DNA of 64,000 nt from Bradyrhizobium sp. WD16 (GCF_024181725.1 NZ_CP028908.1:5783501-5847500); one strand, 5' to 3'. Positions 39,657 through 47,855 are shown, numbered from the stretch's first letter. Made by a program: numbers and translations. Notes: generated from the letters alone by a model not told the origin.

Positions 39657-39815
39657 ATGGGAAAGAACGAGAAGACCGGCGATAAGACGGGGCAAATCGC
39701 TTCCAAGGGACTCCGTGATCCAGCCTCCTTGTCCAAGTCGCAGATCAAGACCTTGGCCGCTTCCGCACTCACGCAGCGGCCAGACCACAAGTCGAAGCCG
39801 TCGACGAAGAAATAA
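39657..39815 (+). CDS. Small basic hypothetical protein (52 aa)
   Basis: ATG 39657 is preceded by AAAGGGAAG at good spacing. The product is Lys/Ser/Thr-rich and hydrophilic (GKNEKTGDKTGQIASKGLRDPASLSKSQIKTLAASALTQR), probably partly disordered with one short helix. Small proteins of this type occur in rhizobial genomes, but I know no function. It overlaps the convergent gene at 39769 by 47 bp at their 3' ends. Confidence 0.6.
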   Translation: MGKNEKTGDKTGQIASKGLRDPASLSKSQIKTLAASALTQRPDHKSKPSTKK

Positions 39816-40068
39816 GCGACACGATCTTCAGCACAGAGGCCGTCGGGATCGTCATCAGTCCCGACGCCTGATCCCATTCGTCATCGCCGTTGCTTGCACC
39901 CAAGTTCGGCGCAAGCACTTTTGCATTTTCATCGTCTTGAACGAGAAAGCCCACAGACACGCACTTGTGGGCGCGGCGGCTGCCAATTTCGGATAGCCAT
40001 TGCCAGCTCGGGATCGGCTGGCCGCTATCGACCCATTCGATCAGTACGAGTTGAGGACGAATTTGCAT
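39769..40068 (-). CDS. Hypothetical protein (99 aa), phage-type small protein
   Basis: The protein reads as a compact beta-rich fold: LVLIEWVDSGQPIPSWQWL, HKCVSVGFLVQDDENAKVLAPNLG, and GLMTIPTASVLKIVSLI. The pattern of a W-D start, a C-x-S-V-G-F/W-L-x-x-D-D core and an I-P-x-x-x-V end resembles small proteins found in prophages and near terminase genes. No function is assigned. The base composition is less GC-rich than the neighbours, consistent with transfer. The next gene on this strand is the terminase-like gene 360 bp upstream. Confidence 0.55.
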   Translation of the reverse strand: MQIRPQLVLIEWVDSGQPIPSWQWLSEIGSRRAHKCVSVGFLVQDDENAKVLAPNLGASNGDDEWDQASGLMTIPTASVLKIVSLISSSTASTCGLAAA

Positions 40069-40427
40069 GGATCGAATCTCGCTGCGTCGTGGTTAGCAGG
40101 TTCTTAGCTTCGCGCCCCGTTCGTGTCCGTATTGATTTTTGGGTGTCCAACTCAGGACAGCAGCCCTCGGCGCGACGAAGAACAGACCGAAGGCGGCGGC
40201 GGCGAAGCTGATTTCCGCGCGGATGAAGACCATCGCAAGACACGATTGCCGCGATACGCAATGCAGCGAGGCAGGCACACGACCTGTCATTTCGCCGAAG
40301 TGACGCGGCCCGGATCGACCTCGGGCTGCTCGCGAGGATCGTCTCGGCCCAGCCCAGCGCCCCAGGCGAGCGCCTCGCCTCCCGGCCCCGCCCCGGAGAG
40401 TGCCGGCGAGACGCTGCCCCCTTTCCC
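40069..40427. other. Gene-free region inside the phage-like patch
   Basis: No reading frame here has a convincing ribosome site or family pattern. Low-complexity Arg-rich frames are shadows of GC-rich DNA. It may be decayed prophage sequence between the hypothetical gene at 39769 and the terminase-like gene. Confidence 0.35.
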
Positions 40428-40892
40428 TCAATCGCGCGACGGCAGGCCGCGGGTCTTGCCGTCGATCGCCTTCATCAGCTCGCGCAGGCCGTCGCCGACG
40501 TGATGCACGGCGGCCAAGTCGAGGCGGTCGCCGTAGAGCTTGGGCAGCGCCTTCGAGAGCAGCCAGCGACGGGTCTCGAGCCGCAGCCGCGAGCGCGCGA
40601 CATTCACGCGATCGGGCACCAGCACGTTCCCGCCTTCGCGCACGACATGGTCGTTGCTGGAATCGTCGGCGATCTCGAGGAGTTCGTCGGCCATGAGGTG
40701 ATAGCCGATCTCGCGGGCGCGGCGGTAGCGCCCGGCGAAGCCGTCGACATCGGCAATCATCCATTTGATGATCGTCGACGGATCCGGCATGCCGGCATCT
40801 CGGCAGACGGCGCGCAGGGTGCGGCCCTTGGCGAGTTCGTCGCAGACGCGCTCGCTTACCGCGGCACGGTCGTAAAGCGGGACAAAGGTCAT
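40428..40892 (-). CDS. Terminase small subunit-like protein (phage-derived)
   Basis: This 154-residue protein has an N-terminal HTH (AVSERVCDELAKGRTLRAVCRDAGMPDPSTIIKWMIADVDGFAGRYRRAREIGYHLMADELLEIADD) followed by a helical region (NVARSRLRLETRRWLLSKALPKLYGDRLDLA). This is the layout of Sf6-type small terminase subunits, which recognise phage DNA for packaging. No large terminase, portal or capsid gene follows, so it is an isolated prophage relic or a cargo gene. A terminator-like hairpin lies just upstream on the same strand. Confidence 0.8.
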   Translation of the reverse strand: MTFVPLYDRAAVSERVCDELAKGRTLRAVCRDAGMPDPSTIIKWMIADVDGFAGRYRRAREIGYHLMADELLEIADDSSNDHVVREGGNVLVPDRVNVARSRLRLETRRWLLSKALPKLYGDRLDLAAVHHVGDGLRELMKAIDGKTRGLPSRD

Positions 40893-40918
40893 GGCGAAGC
40901 CTCCTGGCTGTGGGCATG

Positions 40919-40948
40919 AAAAAACCCGCTGCCGGGATCGGAAGCGGG
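40919..40948 (-). terminator. Putative rho-independent terminator or attenuator
   Basis: On the minus strand CCCGCT, a 12-nt loop and AGCGGG are followed directly by six Ts. It ends 27 bp before the terminase-like start codon, so it either ends an upstream transcript or attenuates this gene. Confidence 0.45.
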
Positions 40949-41013
40949 GTCAGGACTGATCAGCGAATGAAGTGGGACGCCGGCGGCGTGCACTCGTGCA
41001 CCTGGTGCGGCGG

Positions 41014-41341
41014 ATCCGACGCTCGTTTCAGCATTGCAGCGAGTGCTCGCCGCAAAGGGATACGAACGTTGGAAACGGGACACTAGCAAAATCAAAAAGC
41101 TAGTGTGGCTTATGTCTCGCAATTGCCTACGAGAGGCTTGCCGCAAAGGCGGTCGGCAATTGCGAGACGCCACACTAGTGTCCCGTCTCCGAATTACCGC
41201 TACGTTTGCCTCGCACTCGCACGGTCATTCGGAGACATAGGGACACTAGCAAAATCAAAAAGCTAGTGTGGCTTATATCTCGCAATTGCCTACGAGAGGC
41301 TTGCCGCAAAGGCGGTAGGCAATTGCGAGACGCCACACTAG
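41014..41341. repeat. Composite hairpin array (inverted orientation)
   Basis: The order is: a chimeric A/A' element 41014-41086, linker caaaatcaaaaag, hairpin B 41100-41177, hairpin C 41174-41249 sharing the CTAG, the same linker, then hairpin B again 41263-41341. Arms match those at 8966-9360 and 4029-4145. B arms are tctcgcaattgcc/ggcaattgcgaga. Two B copies at one locus differ by only a few bases. The array fills the space between the phage-like patch and the PaaG-like gene. Confidence 0.9.
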
Positions 41342-41405
41342 CGACGATGACCAATTCGGCGTTACCGGTCAAACAGAATGGCGCGGTGGTGGAAAAACCG
41401 ACGCC

Positions 41406-42197
41406 TCATCGCCCGGTAAACTTCGCCGGACGCTTCTCGAGGAACGCGCTGACGCCCTCGCGGAAGTCCTCGGCGGCGCCGGCCTGCTGCTGATACTGGC
41501 GCTCGAGATCGAGCTGCTGCTCGTAGGAGTTCTCCTCGCTCTGCCAATAGAGCTTGCGGATCAGCGACAGCGCGATGGTCGGCCCGGCGGCGAGATCGCG
41601 GGCGAGCGTCATGGTCTCGTCGATCAGCGCGGCATCGTCATGGACGCGGTTGATCAGGCCCCAATCGAGCGCGGTCTGCGCCGGCAGCCGCTCGCCGAGC
41701 AGCGACAATTCCAGCGCGCGGGCGCGGCCGACGAGGCGCGGCAGCAGCCAGGTCGAGCCGCAATCCGGCACCAGGCCGATGCGGCGGAAGGCCTGCAGGA
41801 AATAGGACGAGCGCGCCGCCAGCACGATGTCGCCCATCAGCGCGATGCTCATGCCCGCACCGGCCGCCGGGCCGTTCACCGCCGTGATCAGCGGACAATG
41901 CAGGTTGCGCAGCCGGCGCAGGAAGGGATGAAAGGCGGTCTCGAGCGTGACGCCGGCGTTGCTGCGCGAGCCGGCCTCCATGTTGCGGCCCTGGAGATTG
42001 GCGCCGGTGCAGAAGGCGCGGCCGGCGCCGGTGATGACGGCGCAGCGCACCTCGGCGCGGCGATCCTCGATGGCGTCGAGCGCCTCGCCGAGCCCCTGCA
42101 GCATGTCGACGGAGATCGCGTTCATGACCTCCTGGTGGTCGAGGCGAATGACCGCGACCGCGCCGTCGAACGTCAGGGTGACGTGCTTGAACTGCAT
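41406..42197 (-). CDS. Enoyl-CoA hydratase/isomerase (PaaG-like)
   Basis: The 263-residue crotonase-fold protein has the oxyanion-hole segments FCTGANLQGRNM and NGPAAGAGMSIALMGDIVLA, and FRRIGLVPDCGSTWLLPRLVG. The Asp in the last block sits where PaaG isomerases have their catalytic Asp. That suggests a ring-epoxide/oxepin isomerase or delta-isomerase rather than a hydratase. No other paa genes are in the window. AGAGGA precedes ATG 42197. An Lrp regulator lies upstream on the same strand with a 155-bp gap. Confidence 0.88.
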   Translation of the reverse strand: MQFKHVTLTFDGAVAVIRLDHQEVMNAISVDMLQGLGEALDAIEDRRAEVRCAVITGAGRAFCTGANLQGRNMEAGSRSNAGVTLETAFHPFLRRLRNLHCPLITAVNGPAAGAGMSIALMGDIVLAARSSYFLQAFRRIGLVPDCGSTWLLPRLVGRARALELSLLGERLPAQTALDWGLINRVHDDAALIDETMTLARDLAAGPTIALSLIRKLYWQSEENSYEQQLDLERQYQQQAGAAEDFREGVSAFLEKRPAKFTGR

Positions 42198-42352
42198 AAT
42201 CGTCCTCTTTGATTTTCCGCGTCGCGGGCGGCGTTTCCTCGTCGATGTGGCCGCATCATCTGGCGTTCGCGCGGCGCTGTCCATGCCCTGCGCAATGTCG
42301 ATGCAGCGTGCAGACGCAAGACGGCGGCGAATGATCAGCGGAGTGCCGCAAC

Positions 42353-42811
42353 TCACAGCGGCAGCATGGTGGTGTATTTGAGCTGGCGCAGGGCGAAGTC
42401 GGACTGGGCCGAGGCGACCTTGGGATGCGCCAGCAGGCGGTGCATCAGGAAGTCCTCATAGGCCGCGACATCGGCGGCGCGGATGATCAGCACGTAGTCG
42501 TGCGGCCCGGTGACCGAGAAGCATTCCAGCACATTGGGCTGATCGGCGATGAAGCGCTCGAACGCCTCGCGCGATTCGGTGCTGTGGTCGCGCAGATTGG
42601 CATGGACGAAGACGCAGACCCCGAGGCCGAGGCGCGAGGGATCGAGCAGCGTCACCCGCGAGGAGATCAGACCGCTGGCCTCGAACTCCTGAAGCCGCCG
42701 CCACACCGTGGACTGCGACATGGCGAGGCGCTCGGCGAGGTCCTTGAGCGACAGCGTCGCATCGCGCTGGATTTCCCGCAGCAGCCGGCGGTCGGCATCG
42801 GACAGGGTCAT
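42353..42811 (-). CDS. Lrp/AsnC family transcriptional regulator
   Basis: This 152-residue protein has an N-terminal AsnC-type HTH (LSDADRRLLREIQRDATLSLKDLAERLAMSQSTVWRRLQEFEASGLI) and a C-terminal RAM effector domain (VLECFSVTGPHDYVLIIRAADVAAYEDFL). Such regulators usually sense amino acids and act on neighbouring genes. Candidates are the PaaG-like gene downstream and the degraded SDR/molybdoenzyme region divergent from it. Confidence 0.92.
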   Translation of the reverse strand: MTLSDADRRLLREIQRDATLSLKDLAERLAMSQSTVWRRLQEFEASGLISSRVTLLDPSRLGLGVCVFVHANLRDHSTESREAFERFIADQPNVLECFSVTGPHDYVLIIRAADVAAYEDFLMHRLLAHPKVASAQSDFALRQLKYTTMLPL

Positions 42812-42897
42812 TGAAAAAGTCTAGTTCAGAAATAATGTTGCGTGAACGGAAATCGTCAGCGATCCCGGGAGCTTGGAACCGGGTCGGCCGATCTCCC

Positions 42898-43204
42898 GAC
42901 GGCGCGGTGGCGGCGGCCTTCGCCGCCGCGGCCCTGCACGGCAGCGCCGGAATGGGCGCCTATGCGCCGCCAAAAGCGCGGTGATGCGCCTGACCGAGGC
43001 GCTTGCCGCCGAGCTCGGACCGCATGGCATCAACGTCAATTGCGTGCTGCCCGGTGTCATCGACACGCCGCCCAACCGCGCCGCCATGCCAAAGGCCGAT
43101 CCTGCGACATGGGTGCGGCCGGAGGACCTCGCCGCGGTGGTCAGGTTCCTGGCCTCGGACGAGGCCGGCGCCGTCCACGGCGGGCTGCTGCCGGTGACCG
43201 GCCG
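42898..43204 (+). pseudogene. Relic of a short-chain dehydrogenase/reductase
   Basis: Frame 1 reads [13 protein letters not shown] and then meets a stop at 42982. Frame 3 continues from about 42965 as [41 protein letters not shown] and ends [18 protein letters not shown]. Together these are the YxxxK active-site region and C-terminus of an SDR. A one-base deletion near 42964-42970, at the Y-A-A-A-K motif, separates them, and the N-terminal Rossmann part is absent. The gene is dead, although the frame runs on into the downstream molybdoenzyme. Confidence 0.75.
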
Positions 43205-43292
43205 GCGCGGATCGAGGGTTGCGGTAGATCGATCCCCGGGCGGCGCCGCCGTGGCTTCTCCGGCGGCCCGACAGCATGTAGAGAATCGTCGC

Positions 43293-45386
43293 ATGAACGC
43301 GCCCCCCCGCCTGGCCATCCGCCACTCCACCTGCCCGCACGACTGCCCCTCGACCTGCGCCCTCGACGTCGAGGTGATCGACGGGGCGACCATCGGCCGG
43401 GTGCGCGGTTCCAAACTGCAGAGCTACACGGCGGGCGTGGTCTGCGCCAAGGTGGCGCGCTATGCCGAGCGCATCCATCATCCCGACCGGCTGCTTCATC
43501 CGCTGCGGCGCATCGGGCCCAAGGGCTCGGGCCGGTTCGCGCAAGTGAGCTGGGACGAGGCGCTGGACGAGATCGCCGAGCGCTTCAACGCGGCCGAGCG
43601 CGAATTCGGCGCCGAGTCGGTGTGGCCCTATTACTATGCCGGCACCATGGGCCACGTGATGCGCGACGGCATCAATCGCCTCGCCCACGTGAAGAAGTAT
43701 TCGCGCTTCTACAGCACGATCTGCTCGACCATCGCCTGGGCCGGCTATGCCGCCGGCACCGGCAAGGTCGCCGGCGTCGATCCGCGCGAAATGGCGAAGT
43801 CCGACCTGATCGTGATCTGGGGCACCAATCCGGTGTCGACCCAGGTCAATGTCATGACCCACGCGACGCGGGCGCGAAAGGATCGCGGCGCGCGCATCGC
43901 CGCCGTCGACATCTACGACAACGACACCATGAAGCAGGCCGATATCAGGATCATCCTGCGGCCCGGCACCGACGGCGCCTTCGCCTGCGGCGTCATGCAT
44001 GTGCTGTTCCGCGACGGCTATGCCGACCGTGGCTATCTCGCCCGCTATACCGACTGCCCGGACGAACTCGAGGCGCATCTGAAGAGCCGCACGCCGGACT
44101 GGGCGGCGGCGATCTGCGGCGTGCCGGCCGCCGAGATCGAGGCCTTCGCCCGCGAAGTCGGCGAGACCCGGCGCACGTTCTTCCGCCTCGGCTTCGGCTT
44201 CACCCGCAGCCGCAACGGCGCGGCGCAGATGCACGCGGCGCTGTGCATCCCGGCGGTGACCGGCGCCTGGCAACATGAAGGCGGCGGCGCCTTCTTCAAC
44301 AACGGCGCGATCTGGAAGCTGAACAAGGCGCTGATCGAAGGCAGCGAGACCATCGACGGCACCGTGCGGCAGCTCGACCAGTCGAAGATCGGCCGCATCC
44401 TCACCGGCGACGCGCAGGCGCTGCAGGGCGGGCCGCCGGTCAAGGCGATGCTGATCCAGAACACCAATCCGGTGAATGTCGCGCCCGAACAGGCGCTGGT
44501 GAAGCGCGGCTTCGCCCGCGACGACCTGTTCGTCGCCGTGCACGAGCAGTTCATGACCGAGACGGCGCAGATGGCCGACCTCGTGCTGCCGGCGACCATG
44601 TTCATGGAGCACGACGATATCTACACCGGCAGCGGCCAGCAGCATCTCTCGCTCGGGCCGAAGCTGATCGAGCCGCCGGGCGAGTGCCGCTCCAACCACG
44701 AGCTGCTGCAGGCGCTGGCGCCGCGCGTCGGCGCGGAGCACCGCGCCTTCAAGCTGACGCCGCGCCAGATCATCGACGAGACGCTGAAGGCCAGCGGCCA
44801 TGGCGACCTCGAGAGTTTCGAGGCCGAGGTGTGGCGCGACCTGCAGCCCGACTTCCGCACCTCGCACTTCCTCGACGGCTTCGGCCACGCCGACGGCAAG
44901 TTCCACTTCAAGGCGGACTGGGCCAGGGTGCCGGTGCCGCGCAACATCGCCCTCGGGCCGTGGCAGGACATGCCCGCCCTGCCCGACCACTGGGCGGTGA
45001 TCGAGACCGCCGACGCGCGCCACCCGTTCCGCCTCGCCACCAGCCCGTCGCGCAGCTTCCTCAACAGCACCTTTGCCGAGACGCCGTCGTCGAAGGCGCG
45101 CGAGGGGACGCCGTCGGTGATGATGCACCAGGACGACGCCCGCGCGCTCGGCCTCGCCGACGGCGAAGCGGTGACGCTGGGCAATGACCGCGGCGAGACC
45201 ACGCTGCGGCTCGTGGTGGTCGAGGGCGTGCGACGCGGCGTGCTGATCGCCGAGTCGATCCACCCCAACCACGCCCATGCCGGCGGCAACGGCATCAACG
45301 TGCTGACCGGCGCCGACGCCGTGGCGCCGTACGGCGGCGCCGCGTTTCACGACAACAAGGTGTGGGTGAAGAAGGCGACTCTCTGA
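43293..45386 (+). CDS. Molybdopterin-dependent oxidoreductase
   Basis: The 697-residue protein has an N-terminal 4Fe-4S motif (CPHDCPSTC, with the fourth Cys in VVCAKVARY), molybdopterin-binding segments ([55 protein letters not shown]) and the C-terminal dinucleotide-binding domain ([36 protein letters not shown]). It belongs to the DMSO-reductase superfamily, with no electron-transfer subunit gene adjacent and no twin-arginine signal, so it is probably cytoplasmic. The substrate is unknown. ATG 43293 is used; the frame upstream of it is SDR relic, not part of this protein. Confidence 0.9.
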   Translation: MNAPPRLAIRHSTCPHDCPSTCALDVEVIDGATIGRVRGSKLQSYTAGVVCAKVARYAERIHHPDRLLHPLRRIGPKGSGRFAQVSWDEALDEIAERFNAAEREFGAESVWPYYYAGTMGHVMRDGINRLAHVKKYSRFYSTICSTIAWAGYAAGTGKVAGVDPREMAKSDLIVIWGTNPVSTQVNVMTHATRARKDRGARIAAVDIYDNDTMKQADIRIILRPGTDGAFACGVMHVLFRDGYADRGYLARYTDCPDELEAHLKSRTPDWAAAICGVPAAEIEAFAREVGETRRTFFRLGFGFTRSRNGAAQMHAALCIPAVTGAWQHEGGGAFFNNGAIWKLNKALIEGSETIDGTVRQLDQSKIGRILTGDAQALQGGPPVKAMLIQNTNPVNVAPEQALVKRGFARDDLFVAVHEQFMTETAQMADLVLPATMFMEHDDIYTGSGQQHLSLGPKLIEPPGECRSNHELLQALAPRVGAEHRAFKLTPRQIIDETLKASGHGDLESFEAEVWRDLQPDFRTSHFLDGFGHADGKFHFKADWARVPVPRNIALGPWQDMPALPDHWAVIETADARHPFRLATSPSRSFLNSTFAETPSSKAREGTPSVMMHQDDARALGLADGEAVTLGNDRGETTLRLVVVEGVRRGVLIAESIHPNHAHAGGNGINVLTGADAVAPYGGAAFHDNKVWVKKATL

Positions 45387-45411
45387 GGCTGCGCGCGGCG
45401 CAGGTTTCGGG

Positions 45412-45700
45412 GCCCCTCACCCGGATCGCCGACGCGATCCGACCTCTCCCCGCTGACGCGGCTCTCGTATTCACACATCTGATTCGCAATAAAGCGGCTA
45501 ATCTCTCAGCCTTTCCATCGTCATGCCCGCGCTCGTCGCGGGCATCCACGTCTTCACGACGCTGCAGCAAGCAAGTCGTGGATGGCCGGGACAAGCCCGG
45601 CCATGACGACAGTGGAGCGCAGAGCGCATGTTTTCACTCCGTCGTCGCCGCCCTGATGTGTGAATCCGAGAGCCGCTGACGCGGGGCGAGGTGAAGAAAG
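45412..45700. repeat. REP-type palindrome split by an insertion
   Basis: The left half cccctcacccggatcgc...gacctctccccgctgacgcgg (to 45461) and right half cgctgacgcggggcgaggtgaag (from 45674) rejoin into the REP hairpin. The 212 bp between them are a MITE-like element. It fills the gap between the convergent molybdoenzyme and haem monooxygenase genes. Confidence 0.8.
45462..45673. mobile_element. MITE-like element in a REP loop (copy 2)
   Basis: The ends CTCTCGTATTCACACATC and GATGTGTGAATCCGAGAG are inverted repeats matching at 17 of 18 positions. The element is flanked by an exact 11-bp direct repeat, cgctgacgcgg (45451-45461 and 45674-45684), as left by transposition. Inside lie inverted copies of the cgtcatgcccg/cgggcatgacg palindrome. 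There is no coding capacity. Confidence 0.65.
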
Positions 45701-45703
45701 CGC

Positions 45704-46033
45704 TCAGGCGCCCGCCTTGCGCTCGGTCTGGATCACGTCGAAGCCCTCGAAGCGCGGATGGCCGACATAGAGGCTCTCCCCGGTGGCGTTGCCGGCGCGG
45801 GCATGCGCCGCCCTGAAATGCTCCGAGCGCGTCCAGTCCTCGAAGGCGGCGCGGCTCGTCCACAGGCTATGACTGGCATAGAGCCGGTGATCCTCCGCCT
45901 CCGGCCCCTTCAGCAGGTTGAATTCGATGAAGCCTTCGACCTCGCCGAGATAGCTCTCGCGCGTCGCCCACAGCTGCTCGAACGCCGCCTCCGCGCCCTT
46001 CTTCACCTGAAACCTGTTCATTGCGATAAACAT
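45704..46033 (-). CDS. Haem-degrading monooxygenase (IsdG/HmuQ-like ABM domain)
   Basis: The 109-residue protein is a single antibiotic-biosynthesis-monooxygenase domain. Asn6 (MFIAMNRF), Trp67 (FEDWTRSE) and His77 (FRAAH) fall exactly at the positions of the IsdG/IsdI catalytic triad. The sequence closely resembles the rhizobial haem oxygenase HmuQ in overall pattern, including LLKGPEAEDHRLYASHSLW and VGHPRFEGFDVI. It would open the haem ring to release iron. GAGGAG precedes ATG 46033. No haem-uptake genes are adjacent, so its regulon is elsewhere. Confidence 0.82.
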   Translation of the reverse strand: MFIAMNRFQVKKGAEAAFEQLWATRESYLGEVEGFIEFNLLKGPEAEDHRLYASHSLWTSRAAFEDWTRSEHFRAAHARAGNATGESLYVGHPRFEGFDVIQTERKAGA

Positions 46034-46107
46034 CGACGTCGTCTCCTCGAACCGCACCGTGCTGCACCCGGACGGCATGTTGTCGCACGAAGCCCGGACC
46101 GAGGATA

Positions 46108-47496
46108 TCAGAGAAACGCCGACGCCAGCGCCGGCGGCTGCTCGAGCGCATGGGCGGCATATTCCAGCGCGCTCCTGATCGCGGCCCGGCCGGTCGGGCC
46201 GCCGAGACACAGCCGCACCGCTTCGGGCGGCGGCCCGCCGACGACGAAGGCATCGCTGGCGACGACGCCGATGCCGCTGGCGCGCATGTGCTCGACGAAA
46301 GCGGTGCGGGTCCAGGACGGCGGCATCGACACCCAGATGTTGAAGCTGAGCGGATCGCCGCGATAGGAGCCGCCGGGCAGGATCTCGGCGGCGAGCTTCT
46401 GGCGCGCGCCGGTCTCGGCGCGGATGAAGCGCAGCAACGTGTCGGCGGTGCCGTCCTCGATCCAGCGTGTCGCCAGGGCGACGGTCAAGGGCGAGGCCAT
46501 CACCGTCGCCGAACGCAGCGCCGAGGCGAACGGCCAGGCCGAGCGCGTGTCCGGCACCACCACATAGGCGGCGCGCAAGCCGGCACCGATGCATTTGGCG
46601 AGCCCGGCGACATGCCAGGTCAGGTCCGGCGCGATCGCGGCGAACGGAGCATGGCCGTGGCCGTGCTCCGGAATGAAGCCGTAGGCGTCGTCCTCGACGA
46701 TCGGCAGCTTGAAGCGGCGCGCGATCGCGACGATGTCGCGGCGGCGCTGGTCGGGAATGGTCAGGGTCGTCGGGTTCTGCAAGGTCGGATTGAGATAGAT
46801 CGCCTTGGGCTTGAGCTTCTTGCAGGCGTCGGTCAGCGCCTGCGGTTCGATGCCGTCGCCGTCCATCGGCAGGCCGACCAGCGCGATGCCGAGCTGCGCC
46901 GCGATCGAGCGGATGCCGGGATAGGTGACGGCCTCGCACAGCACGGTGTCGCCCGGACGGGCGAGAATGGTGAGAATGCCGAGCAGCGCCGGATGGGCGC
47001 CCGGCGAGACGAAGATGCGCTCCTGCGCCGGCACCAGCGCGCGGCGGCCGAGCCAGCTCGACGCGGCGTCGCGATCGGCCCCGGTGCCGCCGAAGCCCTG
47101 GTAGCGCAGCAGCGCGACGATATCGCGCGAGACGTGATCGAACCCCGCCTGCATTCGCGCGATCAGTTCCGGATCGTCGGGTTCCGGCGGCAGGTTCATC
47201 GACAGGTCGACCGGGCGCGGCGGCAGCGCGGCGAGAACCCGGCGCGGCCGCGGCTTGTCGCGCACGAAGGTGCCCTGCCCGACCTTGGATTCGATCAGCC
47301 CGCGCTTGCCGGCCTCGACATAGCCGCGCGCCACCGTGGTGAAATCGAGATCGAGCCGTTTGGCGAGCTTGCGCTGCGGCGGCAGGCGGTCGCCGACGAC
47401 GAGCCGTCCGGCGGCGATGTCGTCGGCGATGGCGTCGGCAATCGCGAGATAGCGCGGCTTGTCGCTCAGCGACAGATCCGGACGCCAGTCGGCCAT
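46108..47496 (-). CDS. MocR-type regulator (GntR HTH fused to class I aminotransferase domain)
   Basis: The 462-residue protein has an N-terminal GntR winged helix (RYLAIADAIADDIAAGRLVVGDRLPPQRKLAKRLDLDFTTVARGYVEAGKRGLIESKVGQGTFV) and a fold-type-I aminotransferase domain with the PLP Lys in HVAGLAKCIGAGLR and Asp/Tyr in IVEDDAYGFI. MocR proteins sense PLP or amino compounds. It is divergent from the Nit1C cluster, with 359 bp between. Repeats at 47556-47609, 60 bp upstream of its start, look like its own binding sites. Whether it also affects the Nit1C operon is open. Confidence 0.92.
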   Translation of the reverse strand: MADWRPDLSLSDKPRYLAIADAIADDIAAGRLVVGDRLPPQRKLAKRLDLDFTTVARGYVEAGKRGLIESKVGQGTFVRDKPRPRRVLAALPPRPVDLSMNLPPEPDDPELIARMQAGFDHVSRDIVALLRYQGFGGTGADRDAASSWLGRRALVPAQERIFVSPGAHPALLGILTILARPGDTVLCEAVTYPGIRSIAAQLGIALVGLPMDGDGIEPQALTDACKKLKPKAIYLNPTLQNPTTLTIPDQRRRDIVAIARRFKLPIVEDDAYGFIPEHGHGHAPFAAIAPDLTWHVAGLAKCIGAGLRAAYVVVPDTRSAWPFASALRSATVMASPLTVALATRWIEDGTADTLLRFIRAETGARQKLAAEILPGGSYRGDPLSFNIWVSMPPSWTRTAFVEHMRASGIGVVASDAFVVGGPPPEAVRLCLGGPTGRAAIRSALEYAAHALEQPPALASAFL

Positions 47497-47555
47497 GGCT
47501 GGGACCCTGTTTTCGAAGTTGCATCACGGCGATACGGCGATGGAGCGGGCACGGC

Positions 47556-47609
47556 GTCCAGTCAATCCGCGAATTGACTGGACCTTACGGCGCGGGCTCC
47601 GGACCTCAC
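47556..47609. promoter_or_regulatory. Candidate MocR binding region (inverted plus direct repeat)
   Basis: GTCCAGTCAAT (47556-47566) and ATTGACTGGAC (47573-47583) form a perfect 11-bp inverted repeat with a 6-bp spacer. CTGGACCTTAC (47578) recurs as CCGGACCTCAC (47599), a direct repeat 21 bp on, two helical turns. An inverted plus a direct repeat at about 20 bp is typical of MocR operators, and CTGGACCTTA is close to the CTGGACYTAA box I recall for TauR/MocR relatives. Function is inferred. Confidence 0.5.
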
Positions 47610-47724
47610 GAAACATGACAGATTGTCGGCGCGACCGCCTGCTCATTTGCATGGCGTTCTGCCTAGACTTTGCAGGCAATGGTTTTGCGGACGCCGTGGC
47701 AATTCTGCCGCAGCCGGTCAAGTT

Positions 47725-47744
47725 TCCATTCAAGATTGAATGGA
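47725..47744. promoter_or_regulatory. Palindrome upstream of the sigma-54 promoter
   Basis: TCCATTCAAGATTGAATGGA has perfect 9-bp arms around a GA centre and lies about 60 bp upstream of the -24/-12 promoter at 47796. The place and symmetry suit an enhancer-type site for the sigma-54 activator or another dimeric regulator. A second partial copy was not found in the window. Confidence 0.45.
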
Positions 47745-47795
47745 TATTTGAATGCAAATTGACTGCTGTGCTGCACCGTTAGGCAGACGCCGTGC

Positions 47796-47810
47796 TGGCA
47801 TGGCCGTTGC
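47796..47810 (+). promoter_or_regulatory. Sigma-54 (-24/-12) promoter of the Nit1C cluster
   Basis: TGGCATGGCCGTTGC matches TGGCAC-N5-TTGC at 9 of 10 fixed bases with exact GG-to-GC spacing. Transcription would start near 47822, leaving a leader of about 34 nt before ATG 47856. It is the only good promoter match in the gap. Confidence 0.75.
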
Positions 47811-47855
47811 AATATCCTTCCTGTCCGCGAGACGGATTCAGCGAAGGAGCACACG

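Noticed and set aside
40093..40917. A 274-residue minus-strand frame covering the terminase-like gene
   Set aside because: It is another frame of the same DNA, Arg-rich and motif-free. The 154-residue frame has a recognisable terminase small-subunit pattern.
42873..45386. A single 837-residue molybdoenzyme beginning at 42873
   Set aside because: The first 140 residues are an SDR C-terminal relic plus Arg-rich shadow. The 4Fe-4S domain that starts the enzyme begins just after ATG 43293.
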